A stretch of 64,000 nt of DNA from Haloplanus ruber (GTDB lineage Archaea > Halobacteriota > Halobacteria > Halobacteriales > Haloferacaceae). A program made the position numbers and the translations under genes. How positions within the stretch are numbered: the stretch's first letter is position 1; the number at the start of each line of letters is the position of its first letter. Shown piece by piece: positions 1 through 7,335 of this stretch. Location of the stretch: NCBI RefSeq assembly GCF_024494725.1, contig NZ_JANHDK010000003.1, forward strand, positions 124,001-188,000. The letters run 5' to 3'. The notes beneath the pieces were generated by a model. It was not told the origin of the DNA, searched no databases, and saw only the letters and a program-made list of their open reading frames with translations.

Positions 1-1209
1 GCGTCGCACGTCGAGTTCTCCGGCGTCTTCGCCGCTCACATCGTAGACGCCCTCGCGTCCCTCGACCGGCGTTCCGTCGCCGGGCGGCGACCGTTCGGTG
101 ATGTTGATCCCGTTCCGGTCACAGACCTTCACGAGTTCGTTGAACAGTGCAACCGGGGTCGTCTGCATGGTGATCCGAGAACTGGATACCTCCTTCGACT
201 CGCCACGGAGTGCCGACGGATCGATCTCCACCTCGGCGGTGATCGTCGTCTTCTCCGAAACCGTCGGCGTCGACTCCTGCCACTGCTGGGTCGACTCGCC
301 GCTCTCGTCGAACAGTTCGGCGACTGTGACGCCGGACAGCGTGCGCCCGCCAAGTGTCGCCTGCAGTCGGGCGTCCAATCGGTCCACCTCCAGCAACTCG
401 GAAATCGGACCGATGATCGCGTACCGCGCCGTATCACCGGGCTGAACGGTACGCGATCCCCACTTCACCTGCCGGCTCTGTGGATCGTACGACGACCCGT
501 GTTCCGGGTCGAACTGGATCTGCGGAAACGTCCGTGACAGCCCGACCTGCAACCCCTCGACCCGAAGCGGCGCGGAGTCGGCTCCCGACTCCGTCCGGTG
601 TTCGATATCGAGCACCAACGCCGCCTGCCCTTCGTACTGTTGTCGTCCCCGAAGGTCGTCGCGCTGTCCGTCCTCCTCGTTGCGAAGCACACGCAAGATC
701 CGCTTGGCGTCACGGTAGAGTTCGGCACGTACGATGATCGGCAACTGGTCGTTCGGCAGCCCCGAGATATCGTAGCGCTCGGTCGCGACCCGAGCCGTGT
801 CGTCCGCCATCGACTCCCGTGCCTCTGCAGCGTCCCAATCGAGATCGACCCCGACCACGCCGTCCTCGGGAATGCCATCCACGTCGATTGCCTTCATGAC
901 GTAGTCGTCTTGGAACGCGTCCTCGTCCTGTTCGAGCGGTGGTTCGCGCGCCACGCCGACATACAGCGTCGTCCCCGGATACGCCGACTCGGACTCCCCG
1001 CTTACGCCGCCCGTCAGCACACCTAGGGGATGGGCGGGCGGATACTCCCGGTCCCTGATCACTTGGTCGTCTGCTCGGTTGAACACGCGGATCTCCCCGT
1101 CCGTCGAGTGCTCGGACTGATAGGCCTCGTCAGTGATCGTGAGATCGAACGAGAGCCGTTCGAGTAACCGCACTTCGGAGACAGTCCGATGTACCTCCGC
1201 CTGATACAT
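1..1209 (-). CDS. Unknown protein, truncated by the left edge
   Basis: An open frame runs without a stop from an ATG at 1209 to the window edge, giving 403 codons and no C-terminus. The protein begins MYQAEVHRTVSEVRLL and is acidic, with alternating hydrophobic and charged stretches that suggest beta-rich structure. I see no signal peptide, membrane segment or catalytic motif and do not recognise the family. The ATG at 1209 is chosen because the DNA upstream turns AT-rich and loses coding character. The gene is visibly less GC-rich than the genes after 1.4 kb, which could mean that an accessory block lies to the left. Nothing in the visible neighbourhood explains its role. Confidence 0.7.
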   Translation of the reverse strand, partial: MYQAEVHRTVSEVRLLERLSFDLTITDEAYQSEHSTDGEIRVFNRADDQVIRDREYPPAHPLGVLTGGVSGESESAYPGTTLYVGVAREPPLEQDEDAFQDDYVMKAIDVDGIPEDGVVGVDLDWDAAEARESMADDTARVATERYDISGLPNDQLPIIVRAELYRDAKRILRVLRNEEDGQRDDLRGRQQYEGQAALVLDIEHRTESGADSAPLRVEGLQVGLSRTFPQIQFDPEHGSSYDPQSRQVKWGSRTVQPGDTARYAIIGPISELLEVDRLDARLQATLGGRTLSGVTVAELFDESGESTQQWQESTPTVSEKTTITAEVEIDPSALRGESKEVSSSRITMQTTPVALFNELVKVCDRNGINITERSPPGDGTPVEGREGVYDVSGEDAGELDVRR

Positions 1210-1307
1210 GCAATCGATGATCCATCCGCTGATAATTATGTTTTTTGACGGTGTCCCCGACGAAATACGCCGACAGCACCGAAAATCACCGATATCCTCA
1301 ATCTGTC

Positions 1308-1323
1308 ATATAGATAACTATAT
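1308..1323. promoter_or_regulatory. AT-rich palindrome in the 1210-1426 gap
   Basis: The gap between the truncated gene and the next gene is unusually AT-rich for this genome. It contains a perfect inverted repeat with six-base arms (ATATAG and CTATAT) around a four-base spacer, about 100 bases upstream of the ATG at 1209. It could be an operator or part of a promoter; no regulator gene lies next to it. Confidence 0.4.
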
Positions 1324-1426
1324 CAGCTGCCTTCGAGTTACAGATCACGGTGAGATCGGTCGCCCCACAACTCGCGATTCCGGCTGTTTCCCGCCCGGTT
1401 CGGATTCGACGGCCCGTCGCGGCTGG

Positions 1427-1657
1427 TCACTCCGTCAGCGGCATGAGGACGCCGAAAACCAGCGGCGACAGCAAGAACAGACACACGCCGAGCACCTCGG
1501 CGTCGAACAGCAGCGTCGCCTCCCATCCCGGAATCCCGAAGCCCATCGCGTGGGCTGCGAGTTCACCGAGCGCGCCGACCGCAAACAGCGCGAGGCCGAG
1601 CAGCGTCCCCCGTTTCGTCAGCGTTCCGTAGTCTAAGTCGCCGTACCGTCCGGTCAT
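1427..1657 (-). CDS. Small two-helix membrane protein
   Basis: A 76-residue protein beginning MTGRYGDLDYGTLTKR. A short soluble N-terminus is followed by two strongly hydrophobic segments (about residues 17-37 and 48-72), and the protein ends in MPLTE. It looks like a haloarchaeal small integral membrane protein of unknown function. The frame extends 19 codons further upstream, but the ATG at 1657 gives the compact N-terminus expected of this kind of protein. It is divergent from the gene at 1740, so the 82-base gap between them probably holds both promoters. Confidence 0.7.
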   Translation of the reverse strand: MTGRYGDLDYGTLTKRGTLLGLALFAVGALGELAAHAMGFGIPGWEATLLFDAEVLGVCLFLLSPLVFGVLMPLTE

Positions 1658-1739
1658 ACGCTCTGGTCGGTCACAGCCGGCAAGAAGGTTCCGTTCCGCG
1701 ACCGAAAGATCCACTACGGGTGATCCTCCATCGGTAGGT

Positions 1740-1991
1740 ATGAACGCGACCCTGCTTGAACTGCTCCCGCAACTGTTCGAACTGCTGGCCTTCGGCCTCG
1801 GAAGCCTCGGCCTGTCGGCCGCTGGCCTCTACTTCGAGCAATTTGCCCTCGCCACCGCCGAGAGCGGACAGGTCAAACTCGGGGCGTGGCTCGGGTTCAT
1901 GGGTCTCATGGCGTTTTACTTCGCCTACCTCATGGGGACCGACAAGTTCCGGCCGAAACTGGCGGCATTCCGGCAGCGCACCGCCGAGTAA
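1740..1991 (+). CDS. Small membrane protein, two predicted helices
   Basis: An 83-residue protein with a hydrophobic N-terminal half (about residues 4-30) and a second hydrophobic stretch (about 47-65). It ends in a basic tail containing KFRPKLAAFRQR, which would sit in the cytoplasm. I do not recognise a named family. It is divergent from the other small membrane protein at 1427-1657. Its stop codon is immediately followed by the repeat block that starts at 1993. Confidence 0.65.
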   Translation: MNATLLELLPQLFELLAFGLGSLGLSAAGLYFEQFALATAESGQVKLGAWLGFMGLMAFYFAYLMGTDKFRPKLAAFRQRTAE

Positions 1992-1992
1992 G

Positions 1993-2161
1993 ACGACCGT
2001 CCCAGACCCACCGTTTACTCGCTCGCAAAAGCTGGAGCAAAACTTACGCCAACGGTGTCCGCTCAACGACCGTCCCAGTCCCACCGTTTACTCGCTCGTT
2101 CGACTCGCTCGCAAACGCTGGAGCAAAACTTACGCCAACGGCGTCCGCTCAACGACCGTCC
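1993..2161. repeat. Direct repeats duplicating the 3' end of the radical SAM gene
   Basis: Two near-identical units (1993-2065 and 2066-2151), and the start of a third at 2152, all begin ACGACCGTCCC. The second unit has about 13 extra bases after CTCGCTCG. Each unit ends with the sequence that, on the minus strand, encodes the last ten residues and stop of the gene at 2130-3125 (GTVVERTPLA). The block therefore carries an upstream relic of that gene's end at about 2043-2075. It looks like an imperfect tandem duplication, not a mobile element. Confidence 0.85.
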
Positions 2162-3125
2162 CGTCGACGGTCGGATACTGCTCGACGATTTCGCCCTCGC
2201 CGACGTCGCCCTCGTCGACCATCTCCTCTAGCAGCCACCACGCCAGTTCGACGTGGTCGGATTTGACGGTGTAGAACTCCTCGGGGATGCCCAGTTCCGA
2301 GAGGCGTTCCTCGGTCACCCACGTCTTGCCGTAGACGAGGGTACCGTCGTCGGTCACCTCGTCGAACTCCCGGCGGATGCTCCGGGCCATTCGCTTCAGG
2401 CGGCGACGGTGCTGGGCGGCGTCCTTGAACACCGAGGTACAGAAGTAGACGCGGTCGTGGTCGCCCATCACCTCCAGAATCTCCTCTTTGGGCGACTCGA
2501 CGGCGCTCATGTGGCCCTCGCGGAGGTCGTAGCCAGCCTCCTGCATCCGCCGGTAGTTCCCGTCGGACATCTCGAACTCGTTGATGTTGCAGAAGTCCGC
2601 GGCGCCCTCGTCCAGAAATTCGAGGAACTCGGGTTCCGCACGGATCCCCGGAATCTCGAACGCCGGGGTGAGTCCCTCCTCGCGGGCGATATGGAGGATC
2701 TCTTCCCACTCGGTGCCGTGGAGGTCGCCCCACAGGTCCAGCGGCGGGTGAAAGCGAATCTCGTCGAGACCCGCCTCGGAGAGGCGGCGCATGTTCTCCC
2801 GCCCGCCGGTGATCCCGGTGTAGAGATGGGTGTGGTGGTCCTCACCGAACTCGTCTTTCAGCAAGGAGAGATAGTGGCAGGTGCGGTCCAGCGCCTCCTG
2901 TGGCTCGCCGCCGGTGATCGACGTGCCCAGCGCGTCCATCCGGTGGGCCTCGGTCAGCACGTCCGCGTCGGATTCGACCTGCCGCTCGTTGGCGTAGACC
3001 GTGTCGACGTTCTTGCGATTCTCACCTAGCGGACAGTAAAAGCAGTCGCGCTGATCGCAGTAGCCGTAGACGAACAGCACCATCTTCCCGCCCTTGGCAC
3101 ACTGTTCACAGCCCTTCGAGATCAT
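2130..3125 (-). CDS. Radical SAM protein, COG2108-like
   Basis: A 331-residue protein with an N-terminal CxxC (C6, C9) and a radical SAM cluster motif CDQRDCFYC (C23, C28, C31), followed by the TGGEP segment that contacts SAM. The layout matches the uncharacterised archaeal family related to pyruvate formate-lyase activating enzymes (COG2108), whose substrate is not known. The spacing between the first two cluster cysteines is four residues instead of the usual three. The last ten codons and stop are duplicated downstream (1993-2151). It is divergent from the nicotinamidase-like gene at 3224. The family call is firm; the function is open. Confidence 0.88.
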   Translation of the reverse strand: MISKGCEQCAKGGKMVLFVYGYCDQRDCFYCPLGENRKNVDTVYANERQVESDADVLTEAHRMDALGTSITGGEPQEALDRTCHYLSLLKDEFGEDHHTHLYTGITGGRENMRRLSEAGLDEIRFHPPLDLWGDLHGTEWEEILHIAREEGLTPAFEIPGIRAEPEFLEFLDEGAADFCNINEFEMSDGNYRRMQEAGYDLREGHMSAVESPKEEILEVMGDHDRVYFCTSVFKDAAQHRRRLKRMARSIRREFDEVTDDGTLVYGKTWVTEERLSELGIPEEFYTVKSDHVELAWWLLEEMVDEGDVGEGEIVEQYPTVDGTVVERTPLA

Positions 3126-3223
3126 TCGTTGTCGACAAGTCGCCCCCGACGCGGGAAAACCCGTCGGTCCGGCGTCGGGAGTCGAACCGACGGTTTACTT
3201 TCCCTGCCACCGTACCGGCGGCC

Positions 3224-3805
3224 ATGCCGTACGATCCCGACAGCACAGCGGTGGTCGTCGTCGACATGCAGAACGGCTTCTGTCACCCCGACGGGAGCCT
3301 CTACGCGCCGGCGAGTGAGGCGGTCGTGGACACGGTGGCGTCGCTGGTCGAGGGTGCCCACGAGGCCGGCGCTCGCGTCGTCTACACGCGCGATGTCCAC
3401 CCGCCGGAACAGTTCGACGGGACCCACTACTACGACGAGTTCGACCGCTGGGGCGAACACGTCCTCGAAGGCTCTTGGGAGGCTTGCCTCGTCGACGCAC
3501 TCGACGTACACGCTGCCGATCATGTCGTCGAGAAACACACCTACGACGCGTTCCACGAGACGGAACTCGACGGCTGGCTCTCGGCGCGTGGAATCGACGA
3601 CCTACTCATCTGTGGCACCCTCGCCAACGTCTGTGTCCTCTACACCGCCGGGAGCGCGGGCCTACGGGACTACCGGCCGGTCCTCGTCACCGACGCCATC
3701 GGGTACCTCGACGAGACCGACCACGAGTACGCCGTCGACCACGCCGACTGGCTGTTCGGCGAGACCACGACCGCTGACGCCGTCGAGTTTCTCCCAACCT
3801 GCTGA
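3224..3805 (+). CDS. Isochorismatase-family hydrolase, probably nicotinamidase
   Basis: A 193-residue cysteine hydrolase. The catalytic triad of the family is visible as D14 (VVVVDMQNGF), K104 (VVEKHTYDAF) and C137 (GTLANVCVLY). A DVH metal-site motif at residues 57-59 is the pattern of nicotinamidases, which convert nicotinamide to nicotinate for NAD recycling. The length is normal for the family. The ATG at 3224 directly precedes the conserved VVVVD strand. A different amide or isochorismate-type substrate cannot be excluded from sequence alone. The neighbouring nikR gene starts 43 bases after its stop and has its own TATA-like element. Confidence 0.85.
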   Translation: MPYDPDSTAVVVVDMQNGFCHPDGSLYAPASEAVVDTVASLVEGAHEAGARVVYTRDVHPPEQFDGTHYYDEFDRWGEHVLEGSWEACLVDALDVHAADHVVEKHTYDAFHETELDGWLSARGIDDLLICGTLANVCVLYTAGSAGLRDYRPVLVTDAIGYLDETDHEYAVDHADWLFGETTTADAVEFLPTC

Positions 3806-3819
3806 CCCGATGGCAATAG

Positions 3820-3826
3820 TTATTAT
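3820..3826 (+). promoter_or_regulatory. TATA box of nikR
   Basis: The AT-rich heptamer TTATTAT lies 23-29 bases before the nikR start codon. This is the normal spacing for a leaderless haloarchaeal transcript. Confidence 0.5.
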
Positions 3827-3848
3827 CTGAGCGTCGATGAGTTAATAC

Positions 3849-4277
3849 ATGACGGTGGTCAGCGTCTCGATGCCCGAGGAACTGGTAGAGCGGATCGACG
3901 CCTTCGCGGACGAACACGGCTACACCGGGCGGAGCGAGGTCGTTCGCGACGCCTCCCGGTCGCTCCTCGGTGAGTTCGAGGACAAGCGACTGGAGAACCG
4001 CGACCTCATGGCCGTCGTGACAGTCATCTTCGACTACGAGACCACGAACGTCGAGGAGCGGATGATGGGACTCCGACACGACTACGAGGGACTCGTCGCC
4101 GCCAACTTCCACAGCCACGTCGGCTCCCACCACTGCATGGAGCTGTTCGTCCTCGAAGGGCGTCTGGAGGCCATCTCTACTTTCGTCGGCAAGATCCGGG
4201 CGACCCAGGACACCCTCAGCGTCGACTACTCCGTGATGCCAGTCGACGAGTTCGGCCCCGTGGCATCCCCGGAGTGA
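3849..4277 (+). CDS. nikR: Nickel-responsive regulator NikR
   Basis: A 142-residue protein with an N-terminal ribbon-helix-helix DNA-binding domain (about 1-45, starting [12 protein letters not shown]) and a C-terminal ACT-like nickel-binding domain. The high-affinity nickel ligands of E. coli NikR (H76, H87, H89, C95) have exact counterparts at H77, H88, H90 and C96. It should repress target genes when nickel is plentiful. No nickel importer is visible in the window, but the [NiFe]-hydrogenase operon begins 4.4 kb downstream and is a natural nickel-linked target. That regulatory link is inference; I could not identify a NikR operator. Confidence 0.93.
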   Translation: MTVVSVSMPEELVERIDAFADEHGYTGRSEVVRDASRSLLGEFEDKRLENRDLMAVVTVIFDYETTNVEERMMGLRHDYEGLVAANFHSHVGSHHCMELFVLEGRLEAISTFVGKIRATQDTLSVDYSVMPVDEFGPVASPE

Positions 4278-4304
4278 CGAGGGTCGGCGATCAGTTCGAC
4301 GGTA

Positions 4305-5171
4305 TCACGCCGACCCCGCCCCCGACTCGACGACGATGGCACCCTTCGCGCCGATGGAGCGGTGTGGCCCACAGTCGTAGCGGTAGGTTCCCGGCTCCTC
4401 GAAGGTGTGCTCGAACTGGACGCCCGGTTCCGTGTACACCTCGGTTTCGATGTCTGCGTCCTCGAAGCGGATCTGGTGGGGACCGCCCGTCCACACCCAG
4501 CGGACGGTCGTTCCGGTCGAGACGCGGGCCGCCGGCGGGGAGAACGTAAACTCGCTTTCCCCCTCGGCGGAGCCAACCGTGACGATGGGTGACTGGAAGT
4601 CCCGCCAGTCGACGACCGTCCCGTCGTAGATGTTCACGCCCGCCAACCACTCGTCGACGGCCGGATAGTCGCTCGACGGGGGGTCCGCGACGACGACGGC
4701 ACCCCGCATGCCCGCGTCACGCGTCGGCTCCGAGACGTAGCGATAGGTGCCCTGTGTCTCGAATCGGTGACTGAACGTCGTCCCGTGAGACCCGACGGGA
4801 CTGCCGCTATCGAACGTCCCGTCGACGGCGACGACGTTCGCGGGGTCGCCGTGGCCGCTCCACTCCCACGTGACGGTCGTGCCGGGAACGACACGAACCG
4901 CGGCGGGACCGAACGCGTCGTGGCCGTTGCCCACCCCGCGGCCGTCGCCCACCGTCACCGTCGGATCGGCGTCGGGGGCGTACCGCTCGACTGCCCCCTC
5001 GTAGCCGTTCGCGTCGGCTAGCCAATCGTCGAGACAGCCACAGTTCTGCTCGTGTTCGTGACCGCCGTCTTCGGTCGTCTGCCCTCGCGCCGTACAGCCG
5101 GCCATCGCGCCGGTTCCGAGGAGGGCGGTGATCACGAACTCGCGCCGGGACCAATCGGACGGATCGTGCAT
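4305..5171 (-). CDS. Two-domain halocyanin-like Tat lipoprotein
   Basis: A 288-residue exported protein. The N-terminus has a twin-arginine motif (SRREFV, R9-R10), a hydrophobic stretch and a lipobox ending at C26, so it is probably anchored to the outer face of the membrane. Two cupredoxin (halocyanin) domains follow at about 57-163 and 178-283. Domain 2 has three blue-copper ligands (H232, C267, H270), but the axial Met is replaced by A275. Domain 1 has lost His, Cys and His (A111, S147, T150) and keeps only M155. The ATG at 5171 is preferred over an upstream ATG at 5192 because a GGAGGTG sequence precedes it. A role as a membrane-bound electron carrier is the family expectation, but the damaged sites make it uncertain. 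Confidence 0.88.
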   Translation of the reverse strand: MHDPSDWSRREFVITALLGTGAMAGCTARGQTTEDGGHEHEQNCGCLDDWLADANGYEGAVERYAPDADPTVTVGDGRGVGNGHDAFGPAAVRVVPGTTVTWEWSGHGDPANVVAVDGTFDSGSPVGSHGTTFSHRFETQGTYRYVSEPTRDAGMRGAVVVADPPSSDYPAVDEWLAGVNIYDGTVVDWRDFQSPIVTVGSAEGESEFTFSPPAARVSTGTTVRWVWTGGPHQIRFEDADIETEVYTEPGVQFEHTFEEPGTYRYDCGPHRSIGAKGAIVVESGAGSA

Positions 5172-5295
5172 AGCTAGTACACCTCCCGCCACGCTTCACA
5201 CGGGGGCGTAAAGTACCCCGGGGCGCGTTCCCGGATTCTCGAAGCGGGTCGGCCCCGCCCGATCCATTTTGTTCCTCCGGGTCCATCTCTCGCGT

Positions 5296-6018
5296 GTGAC
5301 CGACCTCCGCTACCTCCCCGACGCCGACGGTGTCACGACGTTCGAGGCGACTGTAACCGAGGTGACCGACGACTACGTCGTCCTCGACGGGACGTACTTC
5401 TACCCGGGCGGCGGCGGCCAGCCCCCGGATCAGGGCGACCTGTCGTGGGACGGCGGGCGGGCGGCCGTCGTCGACGCCGAGAAAAACCACGGCGACGTAC
5501 GCCACAACGTCGCCGACGTCGAGGGGACGCTCCCCGACCCGGGCACAACCGTCACCGGCCGGATCGATGCCGACCGGCGTGACCGACTCCGGCGGACCCA
5601 CACCGCCCAACACGTCGTCTCGCGGGTCGTCCTCGACGAGTACGGGGCGGCGACGGTCGGCAACCGCGTCTCGGTCGACGGCGCCCGAATCGACTTCGAA
5701 CCCGCCGACTTCGACGACGACGATTTGGCGACAATCGAACGTCTCACCAACCAGACTATCGAGCGGGACCTCCCCGTCGAGAAGACCGAGCGCCCGCGTG
5801 CGGCCGTCGAGGACGCGGTGCCCGAGGGGCGGACACAACTCGACTTGATTCCCGAGAGCGTCGACCCCCTCCGGGTCGTCGCCATCGACGACTTCGACCT
5901 GTGTCCCTGTGGCGGCACCCACGTCGACCAACTGGGCGAGGTGGGGACCGTCCGACTCACGAACCGCGTCTCGAAGGGGGCAGACGTCGAGCGGATCGAG
6001 TACGTCCTCGACCCGTAG
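5296..6018 (+). CDS. alaX: AlaX-type alanyl-tRNA editing hydrolase
   Basis: A 240-residue free-standing editing domain related to alanyl-tRNA synthetase, which hydrolyses mischarged tRNA-Ala. The zinc site is visible as HTAQH and, near the C-terminus, CPCGGTH. The glycine-rich PGGGGQP segment of the family is present near residue 40. The GTG at 5296 gives the expected N-terminus (VTDLRYLPDADGV). A TTG 27 bases upstream also opens the frame but is less likely. It leads a co-directional group with the genes at 6056, 6428 and 7336. Confidence 0.9.
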   Translation: MTDLRYLPDADGVTTFEATVTEVTDDYVVLDGTYFYPGGGGQPPDQGDLSWDGGRAAVVDAEKNHGDVRHNVADVEGTLPDPGTTVTGRIDADRRDRLRRTHTAQHVVSRVVLDEYGAATVGNRVSVDGARIDFEPADFDDDDLATIERLTNQTIERDLPVEKTERPRAAVEDAVPEGRTQLDLIPESVDPLRVVAIDDFDLCPCGGTHVDQLGEVGTVRLTNRVSKGADVERIEYVLDP

Positions 6019-6055
6019 GGGCCACGTATTTCGGGTCGGGGATCGTACCACCGGT

Positions 6056-6427
6056 ATGCTCAGAGCGGTGCTGCACGCGTTCGGCTACGCGGTCGCACAC
6101 GTCCTCTTTCTCGGTGCCGACACCCCAACGACCGTCGCCCGTCGCCTCCGACTGGCCTACCGCCTCGTCGGCGTCGACATCGTCGAGACGCCGGAAGTCG
6201 ACGACGTACAACGAACGATCTTTCTCTGTCCCTACCGATCCCTCGGCGCGTCGTGGGTCGGGGAAAAGTGGCTCTGTCACGACGTCCTCGACCGCGTCGA
6301 CGACGGCTACGTGACCTACCTCCGGCGCCACCGGGACATCGACTACCAGCGCCCCCGCGGCTGTGCCGACCTGGCGTACTGCGACGAGTCGGCGTACTGT
6401 TACTCGGAGGTGTCCGAGCGCGGGTAG
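6056..6427 (+). CDS. Unknown small protein with five cysteines
   Basis: A 123-residue protein I cannot assign. Residues 1-20 are moderately hydrophobic. Five cysteines are concentrated in the second half (C58, C74, C103, C109, C115), the last three spaced CX5CX5C in CADLAYCDESAYC. This suggests a metal or Fe-S site, though no known ferredoxin motif matches. Its TAG stop overlaps the downstream methyltransferase start (TAGATG) with no spacer, so the two are probably co-translated and functionally linked. The ATG at 6056 follows a CCGGT sequence and fits the conserved coding start. Confidence 0.7.
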   Translation: MLRAVLHAFGYAVAHVLFLGADTPTTVARRLRLAYRLVGVDIVETPEVDDVQRTIFLCPYRSLGASWVGEKWLCHDVLDRVDDGYVTYLRRHRDIDYQRPRGCADLAYCDESAYCYSEVSERG

Positions 6428-7303
6428 ATGGGCCGTGACCTCCGGGACCGGATCGCCGACCAGTTCTCCGGCCGCGGCGAACGGGCCGACATCTGGCGCG
6501 GATTCGACCGCCTGTTCGACACCGACGCCTTCCTCAACCTCGGCTACTCCCCGTGGTATCTCCCCCACGCCGTCGGGTCGAGTCAGTCGCGCCTCGCCGA
6601 TCAACTCGGCGCCCGACTCACCGCCGCACTCCCGGCGACCGACGGCGTCCGCCTCCTCGACCTCGGCTGTGGGCGCGGTGGCCCCGCCGCCCGCCTCGCC
6701 AAGCGGTTCGGCTTCGACGTGGTCGGCGTCGACCTCGTCCCCTACAACGCCCGCCAGGCGACCGACACGGCCCAGTCGGCCGGCGTCGACGCGACGTTCG
6801 TCGTCGGCGACGCGACCCGACTCCCGCTTGCCACCGACGCGGTCCCCGCCTGCGTCGCGGCCGACGCGGTCGTCTACGTCCCCGACACCGCCGCCGTCTT
6901 CGCCGAACTGCGGCGCGTTCTCGAACCCGGGGGCGTCCTCGTCTGCTCCGATCTCGTGACGCGAGCCGACGACGCCGACGCCCGCCGCACGGTCGATGCC
7001 TTCGCCGACGCGTGGGACATGCCGCCGTTGCTTGCCGCCGACGAGTACGAACGTGTCGTCACAGCACACCTCGACGTCCACCGATTCGAGGACATCACGG
7101 CACACAGCGTCGGCCGATTTCGGACGTGGACCGCGCTGTACCTGCGACTGGTGGCCCTACTCGGCGGGCGTCCGCTCGCCGCTGCCCTCCGGCGCCTGGG
7201 TCTCGACCCGACGGCCGTCACCGAGCGGATCCGCCGGGCCCACGACGCCCTCCCGCATCTCCGGCACGTCGTGGTCGTCGCGCGGCGAGGCGCGGATCGA
7301 TGA
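6428..7303 (+). CDS. Class I SAM-dependent methyltransferase
   Basis: A 291-residue protein with the Rossmann methyltransferase signature. Motif I is LLDLGCGRGG near residue 76, followed by VVGVDLVPYN and a DATRLP segment. The post-core region LRRVLEPGGVLVCSDLV is typical of enzymes acting on small molecules or lipids. The substrate cannot be named. It starts directly on the stop of the Cys-rich gene and ends in an ATGA overlap with a possible alternative start (7300) of the following nuclease, which points to one transcript from 5296 or 6056 to 8568. Confidence 0.88.
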   Translation: MGRDLRDRIADQFSGRGERADIWRGFDRLFDTDAFLNLGYSPWYLPHAVGSSQSRLADQLGARLTAALPATDGVRLLDLGCGRGGPAARLAKRFGFDVVGVDLVPYNARQATDTAQSAGVDATFVVGDATRLPLATDAVPACVAADAVVYVPDTAAVFAELRRVLEPGGVLVCSDLVTRADDADARRTVDAFADAWDMPPLLAADEYERVVTAHLDVHRFEDITAHSVGRFRTWTALYLRLVALLGGRPLAAALRRLGLDPTAVTERIRRAHDALPHLRHVVVVARRGADR

Positions 7304-7335
7304 ACCCAACACTGACCGCCGTCTACGCTCCGTCG

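Noticed and set aside
4807-6051. Long minus-strand open frame opposite AlaX, and similar long frames opposite the nuclease, hydrogenase and HypD genes
   Set aside because: High GC leaves long antisense frames open. These lack acidic composition and conserved motifs, and the sense strand carries clear family signatures.
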